From Prevotella aurantiaca JCM 15754 (lineage in GTDB: Bacteria > Bacteroidota > Bacteroidia > Bacteroidales > Bacteroidaceae): DNA of 64,000 bases. Below the pieces are notes generated by a model that saw nothing but the letters and a program-made list of their open reading frames with translations, searched no databases and had not been told where the DNA came from. This document shows positions 1 to 9,973 of the stretch, piece after piece (positions within the stretch are counted from its first letter, which is position 1; each line of letters begins with the position of its first letter). The translations under genes and the position numbers were made by a program. The stretch spans positions 62,001 to 126,000 of the forward strand of contig NZ_BAKF01000005.1 in the NCBI RefSeq assembly GCF_000614025.1. Reading direction: 5' to 3'.

Positions 1-23
1 GCAAAGCAAAACAGCCCCCAACC

Positions 24-1186
24 GTGTTCCGACGCATTATAAAAATAGCAGCAAGAGAGATAGGACAGATGGTGCACACGCCTATCTATTGGTTTTGTAT
101 GATAGTCTTTCCGATTATTGTGCTGCTCTTTTTCACATCGTTGATGCACACAGGACAACCTGAAAATATGCCTTGTGGAGTGGTAGACAACGACAATTCC
201 ACTGTAACACGTGCACTTGTACGTCGTTAGATGCCTTTCAGAACACAAAAGTTGTAGCTCGTTACACGAACGTAAACGAAGCACGACGTGCCATTCAGCA
301 AGGTAAAATCTACGCATTCTTATACATTCCCGAAGGAACAACGGCTAAACTGGTTAGCGGAAGACAACCTAAAGTGTCGTTTTATTATAGCAATGTAACG
401 CTCGTAGCAGGTTCTTTGCTCTTTAAAGACCTAAAAATCATCACCACTCTTGGCTCTGCAGCGATGGGATCGGCTAAGCTTGAGATGCTCGGAAAGACCG
501 AACACGAGATTAAAGCAGTGCTTCAGCCCATCGCACTCGACGTGCATGCCATTGGTAATCCTTGGTTAAGCTACAACATTTACCTTTCTACAATTATGAT
601 ACCCGGTGTGTTAATGCTATTCATGCTACTAATTACGGCATACTCTATCGGTACGGAACTGAAGTTTGGACGCTCGAAAGAGTGGATGCAAATGGCAGGA
701 AAGAACGTTTTTGTAGCCATTACTGGTAAGTTGTTGCCCCAGTTTTTAGTGTTCTTTACCATGTTTTTGGGTTACGAATGGTACGTCTACGGCTTTTTAG
801 GTTTCCCCCACCCTGGTGGAATTAGCAAGATGTTGCTAATAGCCTTGCTCACTGTCGCATCGTCGCAAGGCTTTGGTGTATTTGTCTTCGGACTGATGCC
901 ATCTCTCCGTTTGTCCATGAGCGTTTGCTCGTTGTGGGCAGTTGTGGGCTTCTCAGCCTGTGGAGCGACCTATCCTTTGTTTGCTATGGACTCGCCAATC
1001 ATAGCCATTGCACAGCTTATACCCCTTCGACATTATTATATGGTTTATCAAATGGCCATCTTTAATGGCTATCCGCTCATCGACGCATGGCCGCATGTAG
1101 TGGCTCTTGTGGCCTTTGCTGCCTTGCCATTGCTTACCGCCCGCAACATTCGACGGGCTATGTTGGAGTACGTATATATACCTTAA
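24..1186 (+). pseudogene. ABC-2 type transporter permease, frameshifted
   Basis: Integral membrane half of an ABC exporter of the YhhJ/YbhR type. The first part (GTG at 24, to 230) holds an N-terminal membrane helix and the start of a periplasmic loop (GVVDNDNS). The same protein resumes one frame over near 229 at LDAFQNTKVV and runs to 1186 with several C-terminal helices. One missing base near 228 explains the break. Repaired length is about 387 residues, normal for the family. It lies 120 bp before a second permease of the same class, so the two probably pair. The ATPase and membrane-fusion partners would lie left of the window. Substrate unknown. The true start may be further upstream. 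Confidence 0.8.
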
Positions 1187-1306
1187 AGCAACTGTTGGGG
1201 CATGGTTCGCTGTGCTTCTGATACAAAACAATAACAAAATAAGACAGAATACAGCTCGGCATTAAGTTTATTTCATTTCGCAAGAAAGAGATTTCGAGAG
1301 TAATTT

Positions 1307-2605
1307 ATGGGTAAGAATTCAGACAAACGTCATAATGACGCAAACAGCAACTTGATAGTTTCTATCTGCTATATATGGTGGATAGAGATGAAGAACACCA
1401 TTAAAGACGAAGGTGTGCTTATCTTTTTTATTATCGTTCCGTTGCTTTATCCATTGCTTTACTCATGGATTTACAACAACGAAGTGGTGCGCGATGTGCC
1501 CGTTGTAGTGGTCGACCAATCGCATACAGCAACCTCTCGCGAGTTCATTCGTATGTTTGATGCTTCGCCCGACGTAAAAGTTGCCTACTATTGCAATAGT
1601 ATTCCCGAAGCCGAATCGGTTGTGGGACATCAAAAAGCCAATGGTATTTTGTACTTCCCAGAAAACTTTGAGCGCACAATTAACCGTGGAGAGCAAGCCC
1701 ATGTAAGCATTTATTGCGACATGAGCCTTATGCTTGCCTACAAAGCAATATATCAAACGTCGCTCTATGTGTCGCTCAATATAGGCAAAGAACGGCAGAA
1801 AGAAATGATAGGAACCGTTACGGTGCGCGACGAAGAACTTAGAACGCAACCGTTAGAGGTGGCGGAAGAGCCTATATTCAACGTTACGGGAGGATATGGA
1901 AATGCGGTTCTTCCAGGTGTGTTGATACTTATTTTGCAACAAACACTGCTGCTCGGCATTGGTCTTGCAGCTGGTACGGCACGCGAAAACAATCGCTATC
2001 AAGACCTGGTACCTATCAGTAAACACCATAACGGTATATTAAAAATAGTGTTGGGCAAATCGTTTTGCTACTTCATGATATACTGTGTAATCTCAGCTTA
2101 CATTACTTTAGCTGTACCATATATATTCAATTTCACGATGTTGGCGGCTCCTGCCGACCTTATTCGTTTGCTTTTGCCTTACCTTTTATCGGTGATTTTC
2201 TTTGGAATGACGTTGTCGTGCCTTGTTCGCCACCGCGAAAATGTAATGCTACTTGTAGTGTTTACCTCTGTTCCTTTCCTATTCTTAACAGGCGTTAGTT
2301 GGCCACAGAGCAGCATTCCTGGCGTTTGGGAAGGCATAGCATGGCTCATTCCGTCTACCTTTGGCGTACGAGGGTTCCTCCGTTTGTCGTCTATGGGCGG
2401 CACATTTGCCGATATACGCACCGAAGTTCTTGCGCTATGGTCGCAGGCCATCGTCTATTTCTCCATCACTTGCCTTGTTTATCGCTATCAGATTATCAGT
2501 GCACGAAAGCACGCTATCGCTCGTGCAAGCAGCATGAAGGATAAGATTGAAAAGGTAAGAGCAACCAAGAAGCTACAATCTACTGGGGAAAAACCAACAG
2601 AATAA
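1307..2605 (+). CDS. ABC-2 type transporter permease
   Basis: 432 residues. A hydrophobic N-terminal helix lies near residues 37-57 (FFIIVPLLYPLLYSWIY), followed by a periplasmic domain with the family pattern VPVVVVDQSHTATSREF. Five to six C-terminal helices cover about 200-400, and the cytoplasmic tail is Lys-rich. This is the layout of ABC-2/YhhJ-type permeases used in drug or envelope-component export. It is probably cotranscribed with the permease upstream, the pair forming the membrane channel of one exporter. A strong hairpin follows the stop codon, so this is likely the last gene of the operon. Substrate cannot be told from sequence. Confidence 0.85.
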   Translation: MGKNSDKRHNDANSNLIVSICYIWWIEMKNTIKDEGVLIFFIIVPLLYPLLYSWIYNNEVVRDVPVVVVDQSHTATSREFIRMFDASPDVKVAYYCNSIPEAESVVGHQKANGILYFPENFERTINRGEQAHVSIYCDMSLMLAYKAIYQTSLYVSLNIGKERQKEMIGTVTVRDEELRTQPLEVAEEPIFNVTGGYGNAVLPGVLILILQQTLLLGIGLAAGTARENNRYQDLVPISKHHNGILKIVLGKSFCYFMIYCVISAYITLAVPYIFNFTMLAAPADLIRLLLPYLLSVIFFGMTLSCLVRHRENVMLLVVFTSVPFLFLTGVSWPQSSIPGVWEGIAWLIPSTFGVRGFLRLSSMGGTFADIRTEVLALWSQAIVYFSITCLVYRYQIISARKHAIARASSMKDKIEKVRATKKLQSTGEKPTE

Positions 2606-2624
2606 GTATAATATTAAAACACGT

Positions 2625-2670
2625 AAGTCCCGCTTTTCCTATTCTATTTTATAAGGGAAAAGCGGGACTT
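2625..2670 (+). terminator. Hairpin terminator after ABC permease operon
   Basis: A perfect 15-bp stem (2625-2639 with 2656-2670) and 16-nt loop lie 20 bp after the permease stop. The downstream sequence is only moderately T-rich. Confidence 0.7.
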
Positions 2671-2819
2671 ATTCGTTTTCTGATAAGCAGAAAACAGCAC
2701 AATGAATGAATAAGACACCATGATTTACAAACACCTACATACTTATCCAATATTCTGCATAATCACTCTTGTTTTATGAATAATATTCTATTGCAAAGTA
2801 GCACCTACACAATGACTTT

Positions 2820-2907
2820 GCAAAAGAGCCTGTTTTGCGTTGTAATATAGGCACTTTTACCTTGCAAAACAGGCGCTTTTACAATGCAAAACAGGCGCTT
2901 TTGCAAC
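2820..2907. repeat. 22-bp-period intergenic repeat array, locus 1
   Basis: Four units start at 2820, 2842, 2864 and 2886, exactly 22 bp apart, each built on GCAAAACAGGCGCTTTT or its reverse complement. Same family as arrays near 7.73, 18.7, 23.25, 31.3, 36.5 and 40.2 kb. The rest of the 770-bp gap between the permease and smpB (2606-3375) shows only the terminators on either side. Confidence 0.85.
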
Positions 2908-3273
2908 ACATTGATAATAAGAATGTTACGCGTTATTTACGCTTTCGCATAAATATACTTATATTTTCATTCCTTCTCCGACTATTTTTCGTACTTCATC
3001 AGTAGTAAAATCTTATTCGTAAATATTTGATTTTACCAAATACTAATGTAGATTTGTTCTCATAATCATGCCCAATACATTTATCGTTTAGTAGTATCTC
3101 AACGCAATGAACTTGTACAACGAATTGCGCTAATAGGCAATACAACACGATCGCAAAACTTTCGTAACACGCTTAAACACCCTATGGTCCAAACCTTTAT
3201 ATTCGCTATAAGAAAACCAAACCCCACAACAAGAAGAGCCATTGATACGGAAGAAGCTGACAAAAAACGAAAA

Positions 3274-3311
3274 AGCGATAATTCGAAGTGATTGTTCTTC
3301 GGATTATCGCT
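3274..3311 (-). terminator. Terminator of the rep-DUF4375-smpB operon
   Basis: A 15-bp stem with one wobble pair (3274-3288 with 3297-3311) and an 8-nt loop is followed, reading leftward, by a T-rich run. It sits about 65 bp beyond the smpB stop. Confidence 0.75.
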
Positions 3312-3375
3312 ATATGTTTTGTGGAGCTTTGAAGGCAACGAAAGTTCTGGAAACAGTATGTTTCGCCTCCAAAAA

Positions 3376-3855
3376 TCAATACCGCTTTATTGCTCTATCC
3401 ATTTCGCGGCGGTCTTCTTTCTCCTTAAGTGTCTGTCGTTTGTCGTATTCTTTCTTACCACGGCATAGTGCAATGTCTACCTTTGCACGTCCATGCTGGT
3501 CTATAAACACCAGCGTGGGAACGATTGTGAAGCCTGGTGACTTTGTATCTTCGGCCAAACGGCGTATCTCTCGCTTATTTAATAGCAGCTTACGCTTGCG
3601 TCTTGCTTCGTGATTCGAGAACGAACCATAGAAGTAAGGCGATATATTCATGCCTTCTAACCATATTTCGCCCTTGTTAATGAAGCAGAATGTGTCTACC
3701 AAAGAGGCTTTTCCAGCTCTGATAGACTTTATTTCTGTACCCGTAAGCACTATGCCTGCCGTGTAAGTATCTACGAAATAATATTCGAAAGAAGCCTTCT
3801 TGTTGCGTATTTGCACTGGCGACTTCTTGCGTATCTCTTGTTCTTCCTTATTCAT
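3376..3855 (-). CDS. smpB: SsrA-binding protein SmpB
   Basis: 159 residues, the usual SmpB length. SmpB binds tmRNA and delivers it to stalled ribosomes for trans-translation. Diagnostic stretches are [11 protein letters not shown] near the N-terminus, [37 protein letters not shown], and a basic tail ([18 protein letters not shown]) that inserts in the mRNA path. The start overlaps the end of the upstream DUF4375 gene by 8 bp, which suggests translational coupling. A terminator follows. The tmRNA gene was not found in this window. Confidence 0.97.
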   Translation of the reverse strand: MNKEEQEIRKKSPVQIRNKKASFEYYFVDTYTAGIVLTGTEIKSIRAGKASLVDTFCFINKGEIWLEGMNISPYFYGSFSNHEARRKRKLLLNKREIRRLAEDTKSPGFTIVPTLVFIDQHGRAKVDIALCRGKKEYDKRQTLKEKEDRREMDRAIKRY

Positions 3856-4357
3856 TATCTATTACAACAAAATCATTGATGTGGTCGTCGATGTATGCAG
3901 CCACCATTTTTGTCCACTGTTCTTCGTTCACTATAAAGTCATCATCGGCATCGTCGAACTCTGGCATCTGCTCGTAGAGTGCCATAAAGTCGTCGTCCGA
4001 CAAGTCTTTTTCTATCTGTTCACGATACTTATCGTATGCTTTCTTGGTGCGACGAATGTGCGAATATAGGTCGGTAAGTCCCCAATTACGCATCGCAACC
4101 CCAAAAGGATTCTTGAAAATGAAGGCTCCGTAGCCATTATGAATGAGCTGAACGTATCCTCCGTCCATCACCTCGTCGTGTAGATAGCCCCACCCTAACA
4201 ACGTAATTTGGTCGGGTGTGAGTTCCTGCATATTCTCTTGTGTAAGCGTTCCTCCTATTGCTGTGGTGATAGCATCGATGAATACTTGTACAAAAGCATC
4301 TTCGCCATCAGCCACTGCAGCGCGGATTGTTGCGTCCTTTATCTTTACTTCTATCAT
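3848..4357 (-). CDS. DUF4375 / DMP19-family protein
   Basis: 169 residues, very acidic at the C-terminus ([21 protein letters not shown]). The central pattern [25 protein letters not shown] and the GYGAFIF stretch fit the DUF4375 family, whose Neisseria member DMP19 is a DNA-mimic protein that sequesters a DNA-binding repressor. Whether this homologue mimics DNA is inference. It lies between rep and smpB in one leftward operon: 34 bp after rep, 8-bp overlap with smpB. Confidence 0.75.
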   Translation of the reverse strand: MIEVKIKDATIRAAVADGEDAFVQVFIDAITTAIGGTLTQENMQELTPDQITLLGWGYLHDEVMDGGYVQLIHNGYGAFIFKNPFGVAMRNWGLTDLYSHIRRTKKAYDKYREQIEKDLSDDDFMALYEQMPEFDDADDDFIVNEEQWTKMVAAYIDDHINDFVVIDNE

Positions 4358-4391
4358 TGTTCTCTTTGTTTTCTATTGTTTTTTGCTGTTT

Positions 4392-5557
4392 TTAAGCCTT
4401 CACTTCCTCTACCGTTGTGTTTGGAATTTGATACTCTTGTATCATCTGATCGAGACTTTTGAAGGTGTAAGCAGCCTTATCTTTCACATAAGTAGTGTTG
4501 AAACGCTGACGTAAGTCCATGAGTTTCTGCATCGCAAGCGGATAAAGTTCGGCCGTTATACGCTCTGCCATAGCCTTAGCGTTAGGTTGTGTGAAGTCGA
4601 AATACTGTATAAGCATTTGTTGGAATTGCCTGCGTTGCATCTCATTCATTTGTTCCAGCTGAGCATCCATCTTGTTCTTGGCACGGTAAATCTGGAATAT
4701 GAGTTCGTCAGGTTCGCCCCCTCGCTGGCCGTGGTCATACTTTTTCTCGTAATCGAAGTAGCAATCGCAGAACCCTTTATCGGCTAATTCCTTCAATTCC
4801 TGCTTCGCTGGGTCGAGCACACGACGGCAAAAGTCGGAGAATTTCTTATAGTTGTTCTCCAAACGGAGCATCTTTCTGAACTCCAAAGTTTTGATAACAG
4901 TTCGTCCTTTATCCACCCACGATTCTATAAACATATAGATGCGCTGCGTGTAACGGTTCTTGCAGGCAAACACTATCTGCTTTCCAAGGCGGTGATAACC
5001 AAAATCTAACGATACCAAACGCTCAGCAACACTTCTGTCGAGTTTCAAGATAGCATACTTATTGTACGAGCGATCTTCTGGAATATAGACGTCGCACAGG
5101 TTCGTTGCCTTAGTATATTTACGACCTTCGCTTGTCTTATAAGGAATCTCAACGGGGATAGCAGCCAACATTTTCAGCGATGTACGCAACTGAGGATAAT
5201 GGTTTGGGTCTACGCCAAGCTCTTTAAAAGGTAGCTTTATAGGCATTCTTCCGTCCTCGTCCAACTCGTTTGTTTTGAAAAGGTCTAACTGTGGGCTGCG
5301 TTTATTATTCAAAATGCCATGCAAGATAGACTGTAGCTTTCAACAATCGATACAAGTATGCGCACTTGAATAAGCGAATAGTCGTGTCGCATCATAGTTA
5401 CGGCAATTGGTTGCAGCAGCCATGTTTCCTCTTCGATAGGGATTAGCTCGTCCGATATACCTCGCTTAACAGGTGCTTTCTGTGCTTTAGCGCCTTTCTT
5501 GGGCTTTGAAGCCGCAGCGTTAGTACTTTTCTTTACAGTTTTCTTGGTCGTTACCAT
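4392..5557 (-). pseudogene. Plasmid-type replication initiator (Rep_3/RepB-like), frameshifted
   Basis: The N-terminal part (5557 to about 5330) has a Lys/Ala-rich leader followed by LIPIEEETWLLQPI and HDYSLIQVRILVSIVES. The protein then continues in another frame with LQSILHGILNNKR and reads to 4392, carrying winged-helix initiator features (LPFKELGVDPNHYPQLRTS, CKNRYTQRIYMFIESW). One missing base near 5330 separates the parts; repaired length is about 388 residues. Initiators of this group normally open plasmid origins. This copy sits beside smpB in what looks like chromosome, as a relic or domesticated gene. Three long hairpin repeats lie directly upstream. Confidence 0.7.
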
Positions 5558-5630
5558 ACCTTATTATATAATATGTGGGGAGATTTCTGATGCACATTTG
5601 CCAAGTATGCAGTTATATTTGATATTCAAG

Positions 5631-5828
5631 AATATTGCAAACGAGCACAAAGAAAGGAACTTTCAATTTGTCGAGTGCAGCTATATTTTATGCAAAAATA
5701 TTGCAAACGAGCACAAAGAAAAGAACTTTCAATTTGTCGAGTGCAGCTATATTTTATGCAAAAATATTGCAAACGAGCACAAAGAAAGGAACTTTCAGTT
5801 TGTCGAGTGCAGCTATATTTTATGCAAA
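5631..5828. repeat. Three tandem 66-bp hairpin repeats upstream of rep
   Basis: Three nearly identical 66-bp units start at 5631, 5697 and 5763. Each contains the inverted core GAAAGGAACTTTC flanked by ACAAA and TTTGT, and so can fold. The third unit is followed by unique sequence. They lie 74 bp upstream of the rep start, where an initiator would bind, but 66 bp is far longer than a usual iteron. In the forward direction they also read as a 22-residue repeat, which I treat as chance. Confidence 0.85.
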
Positions 5829-6035
5829 GTTAGCAAAACTTTTTGATACAAAAGACTATGGGCGACAAAAACTACAAAAACTTTCGCACTTTAAAACAAC
5901 AAAAGTAGTTCAAAAGCAAATATAGTAAAGAAAGATAAACCATTAGCAGTTTAGTACTATTTTCGTATAAAAACGTAGGATATATTCACAAAAAGAGAGA
6001 ATTAAAAAGATATTAACATTATTTATATCTATATA

Positions 6036-6068
6036 TTTGGAGGAGTAAAAATATCTGGATAAATTTGC
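6036..6068 (+). promoter_or_regulatory. Bacteroidota-type promoter
   Basis: TTTG at 6036-6039, 21-nt spacer, TAAATTTG at 6061-6068. It points right toward a hairpin terminator only about 45 bp later, with no gene between. Confidence 0.6.
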
Positions 6069-6074
6069 AACGTG

Positions 6075-6141
6075 TTTTTCATGGTATTAGATTATTAAGG
6101 TTTTGAGGATTGGTTGTCGTGAGACAGTCAATCTTTTTTTA
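6075..6141 (+). ncRNA. Candidate short RNA (about 67 nt)
   Basis: The span from the predicted start of the upstream promoter to a clear intrinsic terminator: an 11-bp stem (6109-6119 with 6124-6134, two wobbles), GTGA loop and a run of seven T. No open frame fits. It lies between the 66-bp repeats and a convergent lipoprotein gene. It could also be the tail of a longer transcript. No known family recognised. Confidence 0.4.
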
Positions 6142-6187
6142 TGCCTTTTCCGTTCTTGTTCATACCTCGTTACAACACATTTTATTC

Positions 6188-7399
6188 TTATTCGTTGTCT
6201 TTCCTCTTCTTACTTTCTTCAGCAAAAGCCTTCATTACTGCTGGCTTAACTACTCCGAAGAAGTTGTGATTGCTTGCTTCTGAATACACTTCGGGGTGTT
6301 GAAGTATCATAGAAGAGGTAGAAGAAGAACGGTCCCAATATGCTTTTTCATTCATAGAAGGTATATATTTTGCGTATTTAGCGCGCATTTTGTGTTCCGA
6401 TGCGGCAAAATAGCAGAATATTTTTGCCTTATCTGCAAAACTAAACCCTACTGTGTTCATATTACTTTCGCCATTTAGAAGGTCGAAAACAAGATTTTCG
6501 AAGTACTCTGAGAATACCCTATTGTTCTTACCCGTGGTGTTTTTTTCTATCAATTTAATCAAAGGTAGATGCACAATGAGCTCACCTTTTATAGTCTTTT
6601 CGAACATTTGGTGGAAGAAAGCTATGGGATTTACATCTTGAGTAGTAAAGTACCATTGGTTCAGCAAGTCACTTCCATAGTATTGATAAACCGAAAACAA
6701 ATCGCTTAATATCCTCTCTCCGTCGTAAGGATCGCCCATTCCGTCATAGTCTTCCTCGTTTCCTTCAAACGTTGCCTGCGATAAGAACTTGAAAGCAGCA
6801 GCATCTTCATATACAATAAAGTTATTTAAAGCAAGTATCTGTTGTAATATTTTCGGCTTTAAAACAATCTTTTCGTGCCTCACTTTCAGCATATCGTTGA
6901 GCATCCAATTGTATGTGATGATGCCTTTGCCGTTCAAAGCAAAATAAATTGATGCATAGTCAAAGTATTCTTCATCATAAAGAGGCTGATAAAGCTTTTT
7001 GCTTTGCATATTTAGACGCATGCCAAAGACTGCTTGAATCCTTTGTTTAAATAGTTCATCAGAGGGCTTTTTATAGCCATGCGTGTTCATATAGTATTCC
7101 ACCAAAGGTATTGTCAGCAAGAAATCTTCACGTGTTGGCTCGTAGCGAGGCTCTGATTGGTCATCACGGAAATCACCACCATACCACGAAACCTCCTGTA
7201 ATTTTAGATGTTTCATTAGCTTTTTCCAATCGATACCCATTGCTTTTAATTGTCCTTTTGTGAGTACTCGATTGTATTTCTGGGGCGAAACTTCTTTCTT
7301 TTGCTTAACAACAGCTTCTTTTTTCTCAGATTTAGTGCTACATTGTAGCAACATTGTTGCCATTGAAAACATAAAAATTGTCGTTAAAACCTTCTTCAT
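6188..7399 (-). CDS. Hypothetical lipoprotein
   Basis: 403 residues from the Met that begins MKKVLTTIF. A start eight codons earlier is possible, but the chosen one gives a clean signal peptide. The N-terminus has a hydrophobic segment and the lipobox LLQC, then a Lys/Glu-rich linker, so the protein is probably anchored in the envelope. The body has no domain I recognise; it is rich in aromatic residues and has an acidic patch (EGNEEDYDGMGDPYDGE). Transcribed alone from a good promoter about 135 bp upstream. Function unknown. Confidence 0.7.
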   Translation of the reverse strand: MKKVLTTIFMFSMATMLLQCSTKSEKKEAVVKQKKEVSPQKYNRVLTKGQLKAMGIDWKKLMKHLKLQEVSWYGGDFRDDQSEPRYEPTREDFLLTIPLVEYYMNTHGYKKPSDELFKQRIQAVFGMRLNMQSKKLYQPLYDEEYFDYASIYFALNGKGIITYNWMLNDMLKVRHEKIVLKPKILQQILALNNFIVYEDAAAFKFLSQATFEGNEEDYDGMGDPYDGERILSDLFSVYQYYGSDLLNQWYFTTQDVNPIAFFHQMFEKTIKGELIVHLPLIKLIEKNTTGKNNRVFSEYFENLVFDLLNGESNMNTVGFSFADKAKIFCYFAASEHKMRAKYAKYIPSMNEKAYWDRSSSTSSMILQHPEVYSEASNHNFFGVVKPAVMKAFAEESKKRKDNE

Positions 7400-7532
7400 T
7401 CCGATTTGATTTATTGCTAACAAATTCTATTTATTGCGATTGTTAGTAGCGAGTTTCTACATTATTAAATAATATAACAGGCTTGTTTTACTTCCCTATA
7501 GTAGAGCTTTTAGTAACCGCAATACTTGTCGG

Positions 7533-7564
7533 CAAAGGTACAGCATTCTATTTTTACCACCAAA
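7533..7564 (-). promoter_or_regulatory. Promoter of the hypothetical lipoprotein
   Basis: Leftward TTTG (7564-7561), 20-nt spacer, TACCTTTG (7540-7533). Predicted leader of about 125 nt to the lipoprotein start. Confidence 0.65.
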
Positions 7565-7724
7565 TTATTTTGTGAGATAATACTTTAACGGCATAATTTC
7601 ACTACCTTACTCTGTGTTAAGCTTTTTTATTATTATACAAAAATAATAGCATAAAGATACAAACACTATATTAAATCTATATTATCATGTAACTATCTAA
7701 TTATCAGCGCATTGTAATACCCAT

Positions 7725-7800
7725 TGTTTTGCAGTACAAAACAGGCTCTTTTGCTCGGTAAAACAGGCACTTTTGCTGTGTAATATAGGCACTTTTACAA
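7725..7800. repeat. 22-bp-period intergenic repeat array, locus 2
   Basis: Three units with CAGGCTCTTTT, CAGGCACTTTT and TAGGCACTTTT cores spaced 22 bp apart (7742, 7764, 7786), plus a degenerate first unit. Same family as locus 1. The rest of the 7400-8139 gap holds promoters only. Confidence 0.8.
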
Positions 7801-8056
7801 TGTCGAACAATATGCATCACTTCGCAATAGTACTTTATGCATATAACAAGAGTATTAATATGCAAAAATAGTTATTATGCCAATGTATCCAAATCTACCA
7901 GACGTTTTGGTATAAAAACGACCAATTAATACCGCAATTAACAACAAAAAGCAAAGTGTTTATCCACCATTAAGAACAAAAGAACACCATTATGAGGGAA
8001 TTACAGTGCTATTTTTTGCTAAGTAGTGTTAATTTTTGAAATTAGTTGAGTAAATC

Positions 8057-8088
8057 TTTGTCGTTTAAAAATTAAGGTTGTAAGTTTG
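8057..8088 (+). promoter_or_regulatory. Promoter of the glutamate mutase operon
   Basis: TTTG at 8057-8060, a 20-nt spacer and TAAGTTTG at 8081-8088. Predicted leader of about 45 nt before glmS. Confidence 0.75.
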
Positions 8089-8139
8089 CAGAAAATATAC
8101 GAAAATATATAAAACCTAACTCAAATACATTAGATAGCT

Positions 8140-8556
8140 ATGGAAAAAAAAACAGTAGTTACTGGAGTTATTGGTGCTGATGCGCATGCAGTAGGCAACA
8201 AGATTATCGCATTTGCTCTTGAGCAACATAACTACAACGTGGTAAACCTGGGTGTAATGGTAGCACAAGAAGAATATATCGCAGCTGCCATCGAAACGAA
8301 TGCTGACGCTATTTTGGTATCGTCAATGTATGGCCACGGCGAAATCGACTGCCAAGGATTGCGCGAAAAGTGCGACGAAGCAGGACTTAAAGGTATTCCT
8401 ATCTTCGTAGGTGGAAACCTCGTAGTAGGTAAACAAAACTTTGAAGACGTAGAAAAGCGATTCCTCGCTATGGGCTTCACAAAGGTGTACCCTCCTGGAA
8501 CTGACATCGAAATCTCTATCAAAGACCTCGATAAAGTTTTAGGAAAGGAAGACTAA
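8140..8556 (+). CDS. glmS: Glutamate mutase (methylaspartate mutase) S subunit
   Basis: 138 residues, the normal size of the small cobalamin-binding subunit. With GlmE it rearranges L-glutamate to (2S,3S)-3-methylaspartate by a B12 radical mechanism. The cobalamin motif DAHAVG near residues 14-19 supplies the cobalt-binding His; [10 protein letters not shown] and [13 protein letters not shown] complete the Rossmann-like fold. First gene of the cluster, 3 bp before glmL, with a good promoter upstream. This glmS is unrelated to glucosamine-6-phosphate synthase; mutS and mamA are synonyms for this role. Confidence 0.95.
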   Translation: MEKKTVVTGVIGADAHAVGNKIIAFALEQHNYNVVNLGVMVAQEEYIAAAIETNADAILVSSMYGHGEIDCQGLREKCDEAGLKGIPIFVGGNLVVGKQNFEDVEKRFLAMGFTKVYPPGTDIEISIKDLDKVLGKED

Positions 8557-8559
8557 TAT

Positions 8560-9945
8560 ATGAAATACCTTACAGTAGATTTTGGTAGCACATACACGAA
8601 GCTGACAGCGATTGACACAGACAAGGGCGACGTTATAGGAACAGCAGCCGCATTCACCACCATCGAGACCGATGTGATGGAGGGATTCAACAACGGCATG
8701 CAACAACTCGAAGCCCAAATAGGACACTTCGCATACGACAGACTTCTCTGCTGCAGTAGCGCTGCTGGAGGATTGAAGATGGTTGCACTCGGATTAGTGC
8801 CTGAATTGACTGCTAAAGCAGCAAAGATGGCAGCGTCAAGTGCAGGAGCCAAGGTTGTAAAAACCTATTCGTTTGAAATCTCACAAGCCGAACAACAGGA
8901 AATTTACGACATAAACCCCGACTTGGTATTGCTATGTGGCGGTACCGACGGGGGCAATAAAGATGTCATTATCGCCAATGCGAAACGCTTATGCGAAATA
9001 GATCGCGACTTCTCTATAATAGCTGCAGGTAATAAAACTGCCTCTTACGAACTAGACCAAATCTTCAAAGCCTCTAATAAAAAGAAGTGTGTCATTACTG
9101 AAAACGTAATGCCACAGTTCAATATCATCAATATCAATCCCGCAAAACAGAAGATTAAGGAACTGTTCATTAGCCGAATCATTGAAGCAAAAGGACTTAC
9201 AAGGGTTCAAGAAATGAGCGGTTACGATATTATACCTACACCGTTGGCAGTGCTAACAGGGTGCGAACTATTCAGCAAAGGATACGGACGCGACGAAGGA
9301 ATGGGAGATATGATGGCTGTAGACCTCGGTGGAGCAACCACAGACATATATTCTATGGCGAAAGGAGAACCTACCATCGCCGAAGTTATCACCAAAGGTT
9401 TGCCAGAACCATATAGCAAACGCACTGTGGAAGGCGACCTTGGAATGCGCTATAGCCTAACGGCAATGGCCGATGAGATAAACATGGAGGTGTTTGCTGA
9501 TGAACTTGGAATTGACCAAACTAAAATAGAAGACTGGATTAAACGATGCGCTGCGGCTCCTGCAACGCTTCCACAAACCAACGAAGAAGCTAGGATAGAA
9601 CAAGGATTAGCACGTAATGCCGTGAAAGTTGCAGTAGAACGCCACTGCGGATACTTTGAACCAGCGTTCACTCCAATGGGTCAAGTATTCACATTAACAG
9701 GTAAAGACCTTTCAGAAGTGCCATATATAGTAGGTATAGGTGGTTCTATCAAAAACAACGATGACCCTAAAAAGATTCTAAGCGGAGCCGAAAAGAAAGC
9801 GTCGCGCGACCCTATGTTTGCTAAACCAAAAGCCCCTAAGTATATGTTAGATAAGAAGTATATCTTCGCTTCAATGGGTTTGCTGAGTACATTCGAGCCA
9901 CATTTGGCTTTGGCAATCATGAAAAAAGAAATTACGGAAATATAA
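8560..9945 (+). CDS. glmL: Glutamate mutase accessory protein GlmL (MutL-like)
   Basis: 461 residues with an actin/Hsp70-like (ASKHA) ATPase fold. Phosphate-binding loops are visible at DFGSTYTKLTAID (about 5-17) and DLGGATTDIYS (about 256-266), and an LCGGTDGGNKD stretch lies between them. The family is found between glmS and glmE and is thought to act as a chaperone or reactivase that exchanges damaged cobalamin. Position between the two mutase subunits (3 and 28 bp gaps) fits. It is not the DNA mismatch-repair MutL. Confidence 0.93.
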   Translation: MKYLTVDFGSTYTKLTAIDTDKGDVIGTAAAFTTIETDVMEGFNNGMQQLEAQIGHFAYDRLLCCSSAAGGLKMVALGLVPELTAKAAKMAASSAGAKVVKTYSFEISQAEQQEIYDINPDLVLLCGGTDGGNKDVIIANAKRLCEIDRDFSIIAAGNKTASYELDQIFKASNKKKCVITENVMPQFNIININPAKQKIKELFISRIIEAKGLTRVQEMSGYDIIPTPLAVLTGCELFSKGYGRDEGMGDMMAVDLGGATTDIYSMAKGEPTIAEVITKGLPEPYSKRTVEGDLGMRYSLTAMADEINMEVFADELGIDQTKIEDWIKRCAAAPATLPQTNEEARIEQGLARNAVKVAVERHCGYFEPAFTPMGQVFTLTGKDLSEVPYIVGIGGSIKNNDDPKKILSGAEKKASRDPMFAKPKAPKYMLDKKYIFASMGLLSTFEPHLALAIMKKEITEI

Positions 9946-9973
9946 ATAACACCATAATACAAAAATATTTTTT

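Noticed and set aside
2820..2907. Possible CRISPR array from 22-bp repeats
   Set aside because: Units abut with no unique spacers, occur in seven short arrays, and no cas genes are present.
3099..3613. Open frames opposite and downstream of smpB
   Set aside because: They overlap the terminator or lie antisense to smpB and show no protein-like pattern.
5499..5925. Forward reading frames with a 22-residue repeat
   Set aside because: The repeat arises because 66 is divisible by 3; there is no signal, start context or family, and the region is upstream of rep on the other strand.
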